A stretch of DNA of 64,000 nucleotides from Burkholderia sp. WAC0059 (GCF_002870125.1 NZ_PNEO01000023.1:1-64000), one strand, 5' to 3'; shown: positions 28,638 through 37,870, counted from the first letter of the stretch. Made by a program: numbers and translations. The notes: generated from the sequence alone by a model not told the origin.

Positions 28638-29786
28638 ATGCGCATCTACGAACGCTATTTCGCGCGCCAGGTCTACCTGACCTTCGTCTTCATCCTGTTC
28701 GCGTTCTCGGGCCTGTTCTTCTTCTTCGACCTTATCAACGAGCTGAACTCGGTCGGCCACGGCAATTACAAGTTCGCCTACGCGGTGCTGCGCGTCGCGC
28801 TGCAGACGCCCTCGCGCTTCTACGAAATCATCCCGGTCGCGGCGCTCATCAGCGCGATCTACGTGTTCGCGCAGATGGCGGCCAACTCCGAGTACACGAT
28901 CTTTCGCGTCTCGGGCCTCGCCACGGGGCAGGCGCTGCGCTCGCTGCTGAAGATCGGCATTCCGCTCGTGCTCGTCACCTACGTGATCGGCGAGGTGATC
29001 GGCCCCTACACCGACCAGCTCTCCGAGCGCGTGCGGCTCGAGGCGCTCGGCTCGGCCGTGTCGACCAACTTCCAGTCGGGCGTCTGGGTGAAGGACACGC
29101 TCACCGAGCGCGAGGACGGCGAGCAGGTGACGCGCTTCGTGAACGTCGGCAAGCTGCTGCCCGACGCGACCATCAGCGACGTGCGCATCTACGAGTTCGA
29201 CTCGCTCTTCCGCCTGACGAACGTGCGCATCGCGCAAAGCGGCACCTATCAGCCGCCGGGACACTGGCTGCTCAAGAACGTGACCGACACCCAGCTCATC
29301 GGCGTGCCGCCGCCGCAGGGTCAGCCCGTCGACGCGCTGAATCCGGTCTACCGCGCACAGCAGGTCACGCTGCCCGAATACTCGCTGCGCTCGGAGCTCA
29401 CGCCGCAAATCCTCTCGGTGCTGCTGGTCTCGCCGGACCAGATGTCGATCTTCAACCTCATGCGCTACATCCAGCACCTGACCGAGAACCACCAGGACAC
29501 GCACAGCTACGAAATCGCGCTCTGGCGCAAGCTGCTCTACCCGTTCGCGGTGTTCGTGATGCTCGTGCTGTCGCTGCCGTTCGCGTACCTGCACACGCGC
29601 GCCGGCGTCGTCGGCGTGAAGGTGTTCGGCGGCATCATGCTCGGCATGAGCTTCCAGCTCATCAACACGCTGTTCTCGCACATCGGTACACTGAACACGT
29701 GGCCCGCGCCGCTCACCGCGGCCACGCCTGGCCTGATCTATCTCGTGCTGGGGCTCGTCGGCCTGAAATGGGTCGACCGGCATTGA
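28638..29786 (+). CDS. lptG: LptG, lipopolysaccharide export permease
   Basis: 382 residues, the same topology as LptF: N-terminal helices (LTFVFILFAFSGLFFFFDLI, IIPVAALISAIYVFAQMA, SEYTIFRVSGL), a periplasmic beta domain, and C-terminal helices near residues 300-380. It is the partner of LptF in the LptB2FG exporter. Immediate adjacency to lptF makes cotranscription certain in practice. The next gene, cbiX, starts 104 bp later and may be a separate unit. Confidence 0.95.
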   Translation: MRIYERYFARQVYLTFVFILFAFSGLFFFFDLINELNSVGHGNYKFAYAVLRVALQTPSRFYEIIPVAALISAIYVFAQMAANSEYTIFRVSGLATGQALRSLLKIGIPLVLVTYVIGEVIGPYTDQLSERVRLEALGSAVSTNFQSGVWVKDTLTEREDGEQVTRFVNVGKLLPDATISDVRIYEFDSLFRLTNVRIAQSGTYQPPGHWLLKNVTDTQLIGVPPPQGQPVDALNPVYRAQQVTLPEYSLRSELTPQILSVLLVSPDQMSIFNLMRYIQHLTENHQDTHSYEIALWRKLLYPFAVFVMLVLSLPFAYLHTRAGVVGVKVFGGIMLGMSFQLINTLFSHIGTLNTWPAPLTAATPGLIYLVLGLVGLKWVDRH

Positions 29787-29890
29787 GCGGCGTCTGACGG
29801 CCTCCCCGGGCCGGCCGCGCTCCCCGCCAGCCGGCGCGGCGGCACGATCAATCGCACGAAGCTGCACACAGCGGCACGGAGCAGTCGACG

Positions 29891-30289
29891 ATGGGTGCAC
29901 ACGGCATGATCCTCTTCGGCCACGGCGCGCGCGATCCGCGCTGGGCCGAGCCGTTCGGGCGGCTCGCCGCGAAGCTCGCCGCGGCGCGCCGCGAGACGGG
30001 CGACGCGGGTCCGGTCGGACTCGCCTTCCTCGAACTCATGACGCCGGACCTGCCGGCGGCCATCGCGGCGCAGGCCGCCTCGGGATGCAGCACGATCACG
30101 GTGGTGCCGGTTTTCTTCGGCGAGGGCGGCCACGTCCGCCGGGATTTGCCGCTGCTCGTCGAGCGCTGCCGGCAGGCGCACCCGGACGTACGGATACGCT
30201 GCGCGGGCGCCGTCGGCGAGGACGATGCGGTGCTGGATGCGGTGGTCCGCTATTGCCTCTCGGCCACGGCAGGACGCGCCGATTCCTGA
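29891..30289 (+). CDS. cbiX: Short CbiX-type chelatase (sirohydrochlorin ferro/cobaltochelatase)
   Basis: 132 residues, the short single-domain form. MILFGHGARDPRWAEPF has the N-terminal metal/porphyrin-binding His10-region motif GHGARD, and ITVVPVFFGEGGHVRRDLP carries the second conserved His. It inserts iron (siroheme) or cobalt (B12) into sirohydrochlorin. It converges with the cys operon that ends in the methyltransferase CobA, so a siroheme role for CysI is the better guess; B12 use is possible. The protein acts in the cytosol. Confidence 0.85.
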   Translation: MGAHGMILFGHGARDPRWAEPFGRLAAKLAAARRETGDAGPVGLAFLELMTPDLPAAIAAQAASGCSTITVVPVFFGEGGHVRRDLPLLVERCRQAHPDVRIRCAGAVGEDDAVLDAVVRYCLSATAGRADS

Positions 30290-30406
30290 GCCCGGGGGCT
30301 CACACGATCGGTTCCGCTGGAAAGAGACTGGGAAGAAAGCCGGGGAAGGCGGCCAGGGCCGGATAAACGCCGCACCCGGCCGCAGAAAAAGCGGGACCGC
30401 GGACTT

Positions 30407-31177
30407 TCAGGCCGCCGCTCTTACCCCGCCGCGAGGCGCAGCCGCTTCGGCCGTTTCGGCTGCGCCGACGACCCGCTCGGCGAACGCATCGCCGATCATC
30501 AGGAGGCTCGGCTGCGTCGCGTCGAGCCACGCCTGGGCCTCGCCCGCCGCGAGCTGCGCGAGCGTCAGCGTCAGCGTACGCTCGCGCGGCGTGCTGCACG
30601 CCTCGACGACGGCCACCGGCGTCTCGCCGGGCCGGCCCGCGTCGATCAACTGACGCGCGATCTCGGGCGCGCTGTCGCGCCCCATGTAAAACACGAGCGA
30701 ATCGGCATTCACCTGTTCGCGAATCGCGTCGCTCCCCTCGGCCCGGCTGTGCGTGGCAAGCGCGACGCTGCGCGCGACGCCGCGCAGCGTCAGCGAGCGG
30801 CGCAGCGTCGCCGCGCTGGCCAGCGCGGCCGTGATGCCCGGCACGACCTCGTACTCGATCCCCGCCGCCTCGAGCGCGCGCATTTCCTCGTCGGCCCGGC
30901 CGAACAGCATCGGGTCGCCGCCCTTCAGCCGCACGACCACGGCGTGCTCGCGCGCGGCATCGACGAGCTGCTTGTTGATGAAATGCTGCGCGGTCGAGCG
31001 CTGTCCGCAGCGCTTGCCGACGGCGATACGGCGCGCGTTCGGCGCGTACTCGAGCATCGCCTCCTCGACGAGCGCGTCGTGCAGCACGACGTCGGCCATG
31101 CCGAGCAGCCGCGCGCCGCGCACCGTAATCAGATCCGCGGCGCCGGGTCCCGCGCCGATCAGATACACCTTGCCCAT
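30407..31177 (-). CDS. cobA: Uroporphyrinogen-III C-methyltransferase
   Basis: 256 residues; methylates uroporphyrinogen III to precorrin-2, the branch point to siroheme and B12. Motifs: GKVYLIGAGPGAADLITVRGARLL at the start, VRLKGGDPMLFGRADEE, and VVPGITAALASAA. It is the single-domain SUMT, not the three-function CysG, so the dehydrogenase step must be elsewhere. It ends the minus-strand cys operon, supporting a siroheme role. The open frame upstream to 31243 is not family-like, so ATG 31177 was used. Confidence 0.93.
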   Translation of the reverse strand: MGKVYLIGAGPGAADLITVRGARLLGMADVVLHDALVEEAMLEYAPNARRIAVGKRCGQRSTAQHFINKQLVDAAREHAVVVRLKGGDPMLFGRADEEMRALEAAGIEYEVVPGITAALASAATLRRSLTLRGVARSVALATHSRAEGSDAIREQVNADSLVFYMGRDSAPEIARQLIDAGRPGETPVAVVEACSTPRERTLTLTLAQLAAGEAQAWLDATQPSLLMIGDAFAERVVGAAETAEAAAPRGGVRAAA

Positions 31178-31256
31178 TTGTCCCAACTCTCCTGTTGCTG
31201 CCTGTCGCGTTCCGCTCCGCCGCCGTGCGGGAAAGGCACGCATCGTCGGCCCTCGC

Positions 31257-32615
31257 TCAGGCCGAAAACTCTCGAATCATGCCGGCCGCTACCGTGTGAT
31301 GCGTCGCCTCGTCGATGAGCACGAACGCGCCGGTGCCGGGTTGAGCATCATACACGTCGCAAACCACGGGCTTCTGCAGCGTCAGCGCGACGCGGCCGAT
31401 ATCGTTCATCGCCAGCGCCTGCCGGTCCGTCGCGTGCGAGAGCGTATGCACGTCGAGCACCTGGCGGACCGCGCCGACGCGCGCGAACACCGTGCTCGTG
31501 GTCTGCTTGAGCAGGTACTTGCGCTGCATCGAGAGCGGCTCCTCGTCGAACCAGCAGAGGTCGGCCTCGAGCTTCTTCGCGGGCTGCACCGCGTCGCCGG
31601 CCGGCACGAAGGTGTCGCCGCGCGAAACGTCCACGTCCTGCGCGAGGCGGATCGTGACGGTCTGCCCCGCGTACGCGCGCTCCACCTGCGCGGTGCCGCC
31701 CGGCACCGGCGCGACGATCTCCGCCACGGTCGCGCTGCGGCCGGCCGGCAGCACGGCGATCTCGTCGCCGACCTTCACCTCGCCGGCCTCGACGCGGCCC
31801 ATGTAGCCGCGGAAGTCGTCGGCGCTCGCGCCGTCCTGGCGCGCCACCCACTGCACCGGAAAGCGCAGCGCGGCGCTCGCCGCCTGCCCGACCGGCAGGG
31901 CCTCGAGCACATCGAGAAGCGGTTCGCCCGCATACCAGGGCATGCGCTCGCTCGCGGCGACGATGTTGTCGCCGCGCAGCGCCGAGACGGGCACGAAGCG
32001 CACGTCGGCGAGACCCAGTTGCCGCGCGAGCGCGAGGTAGGCGTCGCGGATCTCGTTGAAGCGCGCCTCGCCGTAGTCCACCAGGTCCATCTTGTTGATC
32101 GCGACGATCACGTGCTGCAGGCCGAGCAGCTTGACGATGGCGCTGTGGCGCTTGGTCTGCGGCAGCAACTGCGCCGCCCCGTCCGCGCCCTGCGTCACGC
32201 GCGTGGCGTCGATCAGGACGATCGCCGCGTGCGCGGTCGAGGCGCCCGTCACCATGTTGCGCGTGTACTGCTCGTGGCCCGGCGTGTCGGCGATGATGAA
32301 CTTGCGCCGCGCCGTGGCGAAGTAGCGGTAGGCGACGTCGATCGTGATGCCCTGCTCGCGCTCGGCTTCGAGGCCGTCGGTCAGGAGCGACAGGTCGATC
32401 TCGTCGCCGACCGTGCGCTTGTTCTTCGCGCGCGAGAGCGCCGAAAGCTGGTCGGACAGCACGGCCTTGCTGTCGTAGAGCAGGCGGCCGATCAGCGTGC
32501 TCTTGCCGTCGTCGACGCTGCCGGCCGTGATGAAGCGCAGCACGCCGCTGCGCGAGTCTCCCTGGAGGGCGGCAAGGTCGAAATCGAGGTTTTCAGGTTG
32601 ATGCGTCGTACTCAT
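31257..32615 (-). CDS. cysN: Sulfate adenylyltransferase subunit 1 (GTPase)
   Basis: 452 residues. An EF-Tu-like GTPase with P-loop GSVDDGKST (near residue 35), DTPGHEQYTRNM (G3) and NKMDL (G4). It drives ATP sulfurylase CysD to make APS. There is no C-terminal APS-kinase extension (CysNC), consistent with an APS-reductase pathway. cysD is 22 bp upstream in the same operon. Confidence 0.95.
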   Translation of the reverse strand: MSTTHQPENLDFDLAALQGDSRSGVLRFITAGSVDDGKSTLIGRLLYDSKAVLSDQLSALSRAKNKRTVGDEIDLSLLTDGLEAEREQGITIDVAYRYFATARRKFIIADTPGHEQYTRNMVTGASTAHAAIVLIDATRVTQGADGAAQLLPQTKRHSAIVKLLGLQHVIVAINKMDLVDYGEARFNEIRDAYLALARQLGLADVRFVPVSALRGDNIVAASERMPWYAGEPLLDVLEALPVGQAASAALRFPVQWVARQDGASADDFRGYMGRVEAGEVKVGDEIAVLPAGRSATVAEIVAPVPGGTAQVERAYAGQTVTIRLAQDVDVSRGDTFVPAGDAVQPAKKLEADLCWFDEEPLSMQRKYLLKQTTSTVFARVGAVRQVLDVHTLSHATDRQALAMNDIGRVALTLQKPVVCDVYDAQPGTGAFVLIDEATHHTVAAGMIREFSA

Positions 32616-32637
32616 GTGAATCGTCCCGCGTAGGCCT

Positions 32638-33612
32638 TCAGAAATAACCCTGCTTCTTGCGCTGTTCCATCGCGGCTTCGGAGGTCTGGTCGTCCATCCG
32701 CGTCGCGCCGCGCTCCGTGATTTCGGTCACGGCCGTCTCGGCGATGATCTTCTCGACGTTGTCCGCGTCGCTCTCGACCGGGCACGTGCAGCTAATGTCG
32801 CCGACCGTGCGAAACCGCACGAGCGCCGACTCGCTCGCCTCGCCCTCGCGCATCGGCGTGAGCGGCGTGACGGGCACGAGCAGCCCGCTGCGGCGCACGA
32901 TCTCGCGGCGGTGCGCGTAGTAGATCGACGGCAGTTCGAGGCCTTCGCGTCCGATGTACTGCCACACGTCGAGTTCGGTCCAGTTCGAGATCGGGAACAC
33001 GCGCAGGTGCTCGCCGTTGTGCAGCCGCGTGTTGTAGAGGCTCCAGAGCTCGGGGCGCTGGGCCTTCGGGTCCCACTGGCCGAACTCGTCGCGGAACGAG
33101 AAGATGCGCTCCTTCGCGCGCGCCTTCTCTTCGTCGCGGCGCGCGCCGCCGATCATCGCCGTGAAGCCGTGCGCATCGATCGTCTCGAGCAGCGTCACGG
33201 CCTGGGCGGCATTGCGCGAATCGGTCTCACGGCGCAGGCGCACGGTGCCGCGCCTGATCGAATCCTCGACGTGGCCGACCACGAGCTGCGCGCCGATTTC
33301 GGCCGCGCGGCGGTCGCGAAAGTCGATCACTTCCTCGTAATTGTGGCCCGTGTCGATGTGCACGAGCGGGAACGGCAACGAGGTCCTGCGATTCGCGCCG
33401 AGGCCGAACGCCTTCAGCGCGAGGTGCAGCACGACCACCGAGTCCTTGCCGCCCGAGAACAGCAGCGCGGGCTTGCTGCACTCGGCCACCAGCTCGCGCA
33501 GAATGTGGATCGATTCGGCTTCGAGCCAGTCGAGATGGTCCATCCGGTTCGCCGCCGCAGCGGGCCTCGCCGAAGACGCAGGGGAAACAGCGGAATCGAG
33601 CGTCGTGCTCAT
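32638..33612 (-). CDS. cysD: Sulfate adenylyltransferase subunit 2
   Basis: 324 residues. The PP-loop SGGKDS is in ALLFSGGKDSVVVLHL (near residue 55). The dependent motifs RRDEEKARAKERIFSFRDEFGQWDPK and FPISNWTELDVWQYI follow, all typical of CysD. It binds ATP and sulfate and forms APS with CysN. A TTG six bases upstream is also in frame; ATG 33612 is the better start. The N-terminal 25 residues are Ala/Ser-rich and variable. Confidence 0.95.
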   Translation of the reverse strand: MSTTLDSAVSPASSARPAAAANRMDHLDWLEAESIHILRELVAECSKPALLFSGGKDSVVVLHLALKAFGLGANRRTSLPFPLVHIDTGHNYEEVIDFRDRRAAEIGAQLVVGHVEDSIRRGTVRLRRETDSRNAAQAVTLLETIDAHGFTAMIGGARRDEEKARAKERIFSFRDEFGQWDPKAQRPELWSLYNTRLHNGEHLRVFPISNWTELDVWQYIGREGLELPSIYYAHRREIVRRSGLLVPVTPLTPMREGEASESALVRFRTVGDISCTCPVESDADNVEKIIAETAVTEITERGATRMDDQTSEAAMEQRKKQGYF

Positions 33613-33672
33613 ATTCAAAATCCTTCGTTGGGTTGCGCGGCCCTTTGGCTGCGCGATGCTCTTGCGTCGAAA

Positions 33673-34455
33673 CTAATTCTGGCCGGTCGCCGTCGGCGCC
33701 TGCCGCGAGGCGTCGACCACGGGAATCGCGGAAACGCCCGTCAGGTGCAATCCGCATTCCTTCGTGTCGCGCGACTCCCACCACCAGCGCCCGGCCCGGC
33801 TGTCCTCGCCGGGGCGCACCGCGCGCGTGCAAGGCTCGCAGCCGATGCTCGGATAGCCGCGCGCGTGCAGCGGATTCACGCTCACGTCGAACGCACGCAG
33901 ATAGGCCCAGACCTCGGCCTCGGTCCAGTCCGCGAGCGGGTTGAACTTCGCGATGTTGCGCCCGGCGTCGTGCTCTTCCTCGTGCAGTTCGGTACGCGTG
34001 ACCGACTGCTCGCGGCGCTGGCCCGTCACCCAGGCGCCGACGCCCGCGAGCGCGCGGTTCAGCGGCTCGACCTTGCGGATCTCGCAGCAACGCTTGCGCA
34101 GCTCGACGCTCTCGTAAAACGCGTTGAGCCCGTGCGCCGCCACGTATTCGTCCACGGCGTCCTCGCGCGGATGGAACTGCTCGATCTCGTAGCCGTAGCG
34201 CTCGCGCACGCGTTCGATCATGCCGAGCGTTTCCGCGTGCAGCCGCCCCGTGTTCAACGAGAAGATGCCGATCTTCACGCCGCGCGCGAGGATCGCGTGC
34301 GTGAGCAGCATGTCCTCGGCCGCGAGGCTGCTCGCGAGCTTCACGCGCGCATGGCGCGCGGCGATCGAATCGAGCAGCGCCTCGAGCCGGCCGATCTTCG
34401 CGGCAAGGCCCGCCGGCAAGCCGGCATCGCCCGCGGGCGTGGCGGACGGGCTCAT
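33673..34455 (-). CDS. cysH: Adenylylsulfate (APS) reductase, CysH family
   Basis: 260 residues; reduces APS to sulfite with thioredoxin or glutaredoxin. It has Cys123-Cys124 (KRCCEIRK) and Cys206/Cys209 (GCEPC), the four ligands of the 4Fe-4S cluster that mark APS rather than PAPS reductases, and the catalytic Cys234 in KECGLH. The lack of cysC and of a kinase domain on CysN agrees. Its start overlaps the DUF934 stop (ATGA at 34452). Confidence 0.94.
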   Translation of the reverse strand: MSPSATPAGDAGLPAGLAAKIGRLEALLDSIAARHARVKLASSLAAEDMLLTHAILARGVKIGIFSLNTGRLHAETLGMIERVRERYGYEIEQFHPREDAVDEYVAAHGLNAFYESVELRKRCCEIRKVEPLNRALAGVGAWVTGQRREQSVTRTELHEEEHDAGRNIAKFNPLADWTEAEVWAYLRAFDVSVNPLHARGYPSIGCEPCTRAVRPGEDSRAGRWWWESRDTKECGLHLTGVSAIPVVDASRQAPTATGQN

Positions 34456-34988
34456 GCCGCGGCCCGCTGCGCCTCGCGGCGACGGAACAGCGGCGACGGC
34501 TCGTCGACCGCGCCCTGATACTGGACCGTGAACTCGCCGAACGCCTTCAGCGCGTCGTGGATGTCCTTGTCGGCGCGCACCGCGAACGCGTCGAACCCGC
34601 AGCGCTCCAGGTAGCGCAACTGGTCGCGCAGCACGTCGCCGATCGCGCGCAACTCGCCCTTGTAGCCGTAGCGCTCGCGCAGCAGACGCGCGATCGAATA
34701 GCCGCGGCCGTCGCGAAACACCGGGAAATCAACGCCGATCAGCGCGATCGCGTCGAAGTCGCCGGCCAGATCGGCCGGCTCGCTGTCGGGCGCGAGCCAG
34801 ACGCCGAGCGCGTCGCGCCCGCGCGAGGCGCGCAGCGCGTCCTTCGCCGTCTGCCACAGCGCGAGCGGCACCAGCACCTTGCCCGCGGGCAGCGCGTCCG
34901 CGGCCGGCAGCGTGCCGTCTTCGGCGGCGCGCACCACGTTCCAGTCGTCCTCGACGACGGCGCGGTTCCTGATAATCGAAGTGCTCAT
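34452..34988 (-). CDS. DUF934 family protein
   Basis: 178 residues, cytosolic. Recognised as DUF934 by its place between cysI and cysH and by motifs such as LLRERYGYKGELRAIGDVLRDQLRYLERCGFDAF. This small protein is a regular member of proteobacterial cys operons with a NirA/CysI-type reductase; its role is unproven, perhaps an accessory or electron-transfer partner. Only one Cys is obvious (RCGFD), so an iron-sulfur cluster is unlikely. Confidence 0.85.
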   Translation of the reverse strand: MSTSIIRNRAVVEDDWNVVRAAEDGTLPAADALPAGKVLVPLALWQTAKDALRASRGRDALGVWLAPDSEPADLAGDFDAIALIGVDFPVFRDGRGYSIARLLRERYGYKGELRAIGDVLRDQLRYLERCGFDAFAVRADKDIHDALKAFGEFTVQYQGAVDEPSPLFRRREAQRAAA

Positions 34989-35022
34989 AAGCTAACCTGA
35001 AATCCTTTGTCGATGCCGTCTC

Positions 35023-36702
35023 TTAGGCGTGGGCCGGCTGGCGCGAGGCGTACACGCGCTCCTTGAACGGCGCGATGCCGATGCGGTCGTAGGTGTCGAT
35101 GAAGCGCTCGCCCTCGAGCCGGTGCTCGACGAACGTGTCGATGACCTTCTGCACCACGTCCGGCATTTCGCCGGCCGAGAACGACGGGCCGATCACGCGG
35201 CCGAGCCGCGCGCCGTTCGCGCCCGTGCCCTGCTCGCCGCCGAGCGACACCTGGTACCACTCGGCGCCGTCCTTGTCGACGCCGAGCACGCCGATGTTAC
35301 CGACGTGATGGTGGCCGCACGAGTTCATGCAGCCCGAGATGTTGAGCGACACGTCGCCGAGGTCGTGGACGTAATCGAGGTCGCCGAAACGCTCCTCGAT
35401 CGCGAGCGCGATCGGAATCGACTTCGCGTTGGCGAGCGAGCAGAAGTCGCCGCCCGGGCACGCGATGATGTCGGTCAGGAGGCCGATGTTCGCCGTCGCG
35501 AAGCCCTGCGCCTTCGCCGCCTCCCAGAGCGCAAACAGGTCGCGCTTCTTCACGTCGGCGAGAATCAGGTTCTGCTCGTGCGAAACGCGGATCTGGCCGA
35601 ACGAATAGCGGTCGGCCCAATCGGCGACCGCGTCCATCTGCGCGTCGGTCGCGTCGCCGGGCGCCACGCCCGCGGGCTTGAGCGAGAGCGTCACCGAAGC
35701 GTAGCCCGGCACGCGGTGCGGACGCACGTTGCGCTCGATCCAGCGCGAAAACGCCCGGTTTTCGAGCAGGTACTTCTCGTAGGTCGCGTCGGTGTCGGCC
35801 AGCTTCTCGTAGGCGGGCGGCGCGAAATACTGCGCCACGCGCGCCACTTCGGCTTCCGTCAGCGTCGACGGGCCGTCCTTCAGGTGCTGCCATTCTTCCT
35901 CGACCTGCTGCGCGAACTTCTCGGGCGAAAGCGCCTTCACGAGAATCTTGATGCGCGCCTTGTAGAGGTTGTCGCGGCGGCCGTAGCGGTTGTAGACGCG
36001 CAGCACGGCCTCGCAATAGGTGAGCAGATGCCGCCAGGGCAGGTCGCGCCGGATGATCGAGCCGATGACCGGCGTGCGGCCGAGCCCGCCGCCCGCCATG
36101 ATCGTGACGACGACCTCGCCGGCCGCGTCGCGGTCCAGATAGACGCCGAGGTCGTGAATCTGCACGGCCGCGCGGTCTTCCTTCGCGCCGGACACGGCGA
36201 TCTTGAACTTGCGCGGCAGCCACGCGAATTCGGGGTGGAACGTCGACCACTGGCGCAGGATCTCGGCCCACGGGCGCGGATCGACCGTCTCGTCGGGCGC
36301 GACGCCCGCGAACTGGTCGGCCGTGATGTTGCGGATGCAGTTGCCCGAGGTCTGGATGCCGTGCATCTGTACCGAGGCGAGCTTCGCGAGCAGGTCGGGC
36401 GTCTCCTCGAGCTCGATCCAGTTGAACTGGATGTTCGAGCGCGTCGAGAAGTGGCCGTAGCCGCGGTCGTGCTCGCGCGCGATGCGCGCCAGCATGCGCA
36501 TCTGGTCGCTGCGCAGGTTGCCGTACGGAACGGCGATGCGGTGCATGTAGGCGTGGCGCTGCATGTACAGGCCGTTCTGCAGGCGCAGCGGACGAAATTC
36601 TTCCTCGCTCAATTCGCCCGACAGCCGGCGGCGAACCTGGTCGCGATACTGCGCGACGCGCTCGTCAACGATGGTCTGGTCGTACTGATCGTATTGGTAC
36701 AT
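35023..36702 (-). CDS. cysI: Sulfite (or nitrite) reductase, haemoprotein subunit
   Basis: A 559-residue siroheme and 4Fe-4S protein. Two ferredoxin-like repeats; cluster ligands Cys415 and Cys421 (CPGGDFC) and Cys458 and Cys462 (GCMNSCG). It reduces sulfite to sulfide with six electrons. There is no flavoprotein CysJ in the operon, so electrons probably come from ferredoxin or another donor. It is the first gene of the cys operon. Start MYQYDQYDQT at 36702 was preferred to an upstream frame start. Nitrite as substrate cannot be excluded from sequence alone, but the operon is for sulfur. Confidence 0.92.
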   Translation of the reverse strand: MYQYDQYDQTIVDERVAQYRDQVRRRLSGELSEEEFRPLRLQNGLYMQRHAYMHRIAVPYGNLRSDQMRMLARIAREHDRGYGHFSTRSNIQFNWIELEETPDLLAKLASVQMHGIQTSGNCIRNITADQFAGVAPDETVDPRPWAEILRQWSTFHPEFAWLPRKFKIAVSGAKEDRAAVQIHDLGVYLDRDAAGEVVVTIMAGGGLGRTPVIGSIIRRDLPWRHLLTYCEAVLRVYNRYGRRDNLYKARIKILVKALSPEKFAQQVEEEWQHLKDGPSTLTEAEVARVAQYFAPPAYEKLADTDATYEKYLLENRAFSRWIERNVRPHRVPGYASVTLSLKPAGVAPGDATDAQMDAVADWADRYSFGQIRVSHEQNLILADVKKRDLFALWEAAKAQGFATANIGLLTDIIACPGGDFCSLANAKSIPIALAIEERFGDLDYVHDLGDVSLNISGCMNSCGHHHVGNIGVLGVDKDGAEWYQVSLGGEQGTGANGARLGRVIGPSFSAGEMPDVVQKVIDTFVEHRLEGERFIDTYDRIGIAPFKERVYASRQPAHA

Positions 36703-36928
36703 TCGGGGACCCCAGGGTTGCGCTTGTGTTGCATTCGAACTCGACGCGGCTCTCCGGTTGTGCCGCGCCCGGCTCCGTTTCGTCGCGGCCGACGGCGGGC
36801 AAAGCCCGTCCGTCATTTGCTAATGACGAAAACAGATATCCATATTGGAAAATTTGGGGAAATCGTAATAAACTCCCTTTATATTTCAAACGACTAAAAA
36901 ATTCTGTTTATATGCCAAGGTGTTATAT
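36703..36928. promoter_or_regulatory. Divergent cysI / cysB control region
   Basis: 226 bp, markedly AT-rich for this genome over 36830-36930. It should contain the cys operon promoter (minus), the cysB promoter (plus) and CysB-binding sites. An inverted repeat CGTCATT-tgct-AATGACG sits at 36811-36828, about 110 bp upstream of cysI. The stretch tccatattggaaaatttggg is AT-rich and partly symmetric. TATATT (near 36881) or the similar hexamer before cysB could be its -10. Confidence 0.5.
36811..36828. repeat. Inverted repeat in the cysI upstream region
   Basis: CGTCATT and AATGACG separated by four bases (tgct), 7-bp perfect arms. It lies between the AT-rich promoter patch and cysI. It could be an operator half-site pair or an mRNA hairpin in the cysI leader; nothing more can be said from sequence. 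Confidence 0.5.
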
Positions 36929-37870
36929 ATGAACCTGCACCAATTCCGGTTCGTGCGCGAGGCCGTCCGACAGAATTTCAACCTCACCGAGGCGGCCAAG
37001 GCGCTGTTCACAAGCCAGCCGGGCGTTTCGAAGGCCATCATCGAGCTCGAGGACGAACTGGGCGTCGAAATCTTCACCCGTCACGGCAAGCGCGTACGCT
37101 CGCTGACGGAGCCCGGAAGGATCATTCTCGCATCGGTCGAGCGAATCCTGCAGGAGGTCGAGAGCTTAAAGCGCGTCGGCAAGGACTACGCGGCCCAGGA
37201 CCAGGGCAATCTGACCATCGCCGCCACCCACACCCAGGCGCGCTACTCGCTGCCGGGCGCGATCGCCGAGTTCAAGCGGCGCTTCCCGAAGGTGCATCTG
37301 TCGATCCTGCAGGGCAGCCCGACCCAGGTGGCCGAGATGGTCATCCACGACCAAGCCGACCTCGCCATCGCGACCGAGGCCATCTCGAACTATAAGGAAC
37401 TCGTGTCGCTGCCGTGCTTCCAGTGGCACCACGTGGCCGTCATGCCGCCCGACCACCCGCTGCTCGAACGCAAGCCGCTCTCGCTCGACGACCTGGCCCA
37501 GTACCCGCTCATCACCTACGACAACGCGTTCGCGGGCCGCTCGAAGATCAACCAGGCGTTCAACCTGCGCGGCCTCTCGCCTGACATCGTGCTGGAAGCC
37601 ATCGACGCGGACGTCATCAAGACCTATGTCGAGCTCGGCATGGGCGTCGGCCTGATGGCGGACATCGCGTTCAACGCCGAGCGCGACCGCCACCTGCGCG
37701 CCCTGCCCGTCGGCCATCTGTTCGGCAGCAACGTCACGCGTCTGGCGCTCAAGCAGGGCGCGTACCTGCGCAGCTACATCTACACGCTCGTCGAACTGCT
37801 TTCGCCGAGCCTGAACCGGCGGCTCATCGAGCAGGCGCTCAAGGGCGAGCACGAAAGCTACGAGCTTTGA
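36929..37870 (+). CDS. cysB: CysB-type LysR regulator of sulfur assimilation
   Basis: 313 residues. N-terminus MNLHQFRFVREAVRQNFNLTEAAKALFTSQPGVSKAIIELEDELGVEIF is the CysB/Cbl winged-HTH, with the characteristic SQPGVSK. The effector domain contains TIAATHTQARYSLP (acetylserine pocket region, Thr100/Thr102 area in known CysB) and TYDNAFAGRSKINQAF. It is divergent from the cys operon and expected to activate it with O-acetylserine and repress itself. ATG 36929 fits the family start better than 36920. Confidence 0.93.
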   Translation: MNLHQFRFVREAVRQNFNLTEAAKALFTSQPGVSKAIIELEDELGVEIFTRHGKRVRSLTEPGRIILASVERILQEVESLKRVGKDYAAQDQGNLTIAATHTQARYSLPGAIAEFKRRFPKVHLSILQGSPTQVAEMVIHDQADLAIATEAISNYKELVSLPCFQWHHVAVMPPDHPLLERKPLSLDDLAQYPLITYDNAFAGRSKINQAFNLRGLSPDIVLEAIDADVIKTYVELGMGVGLMADIAFNAERDRHLRALPVGHLFGSNVTRLALKQGAYLRSYIYTLVELLSPSLNRRLIEQALKGEHESYEL

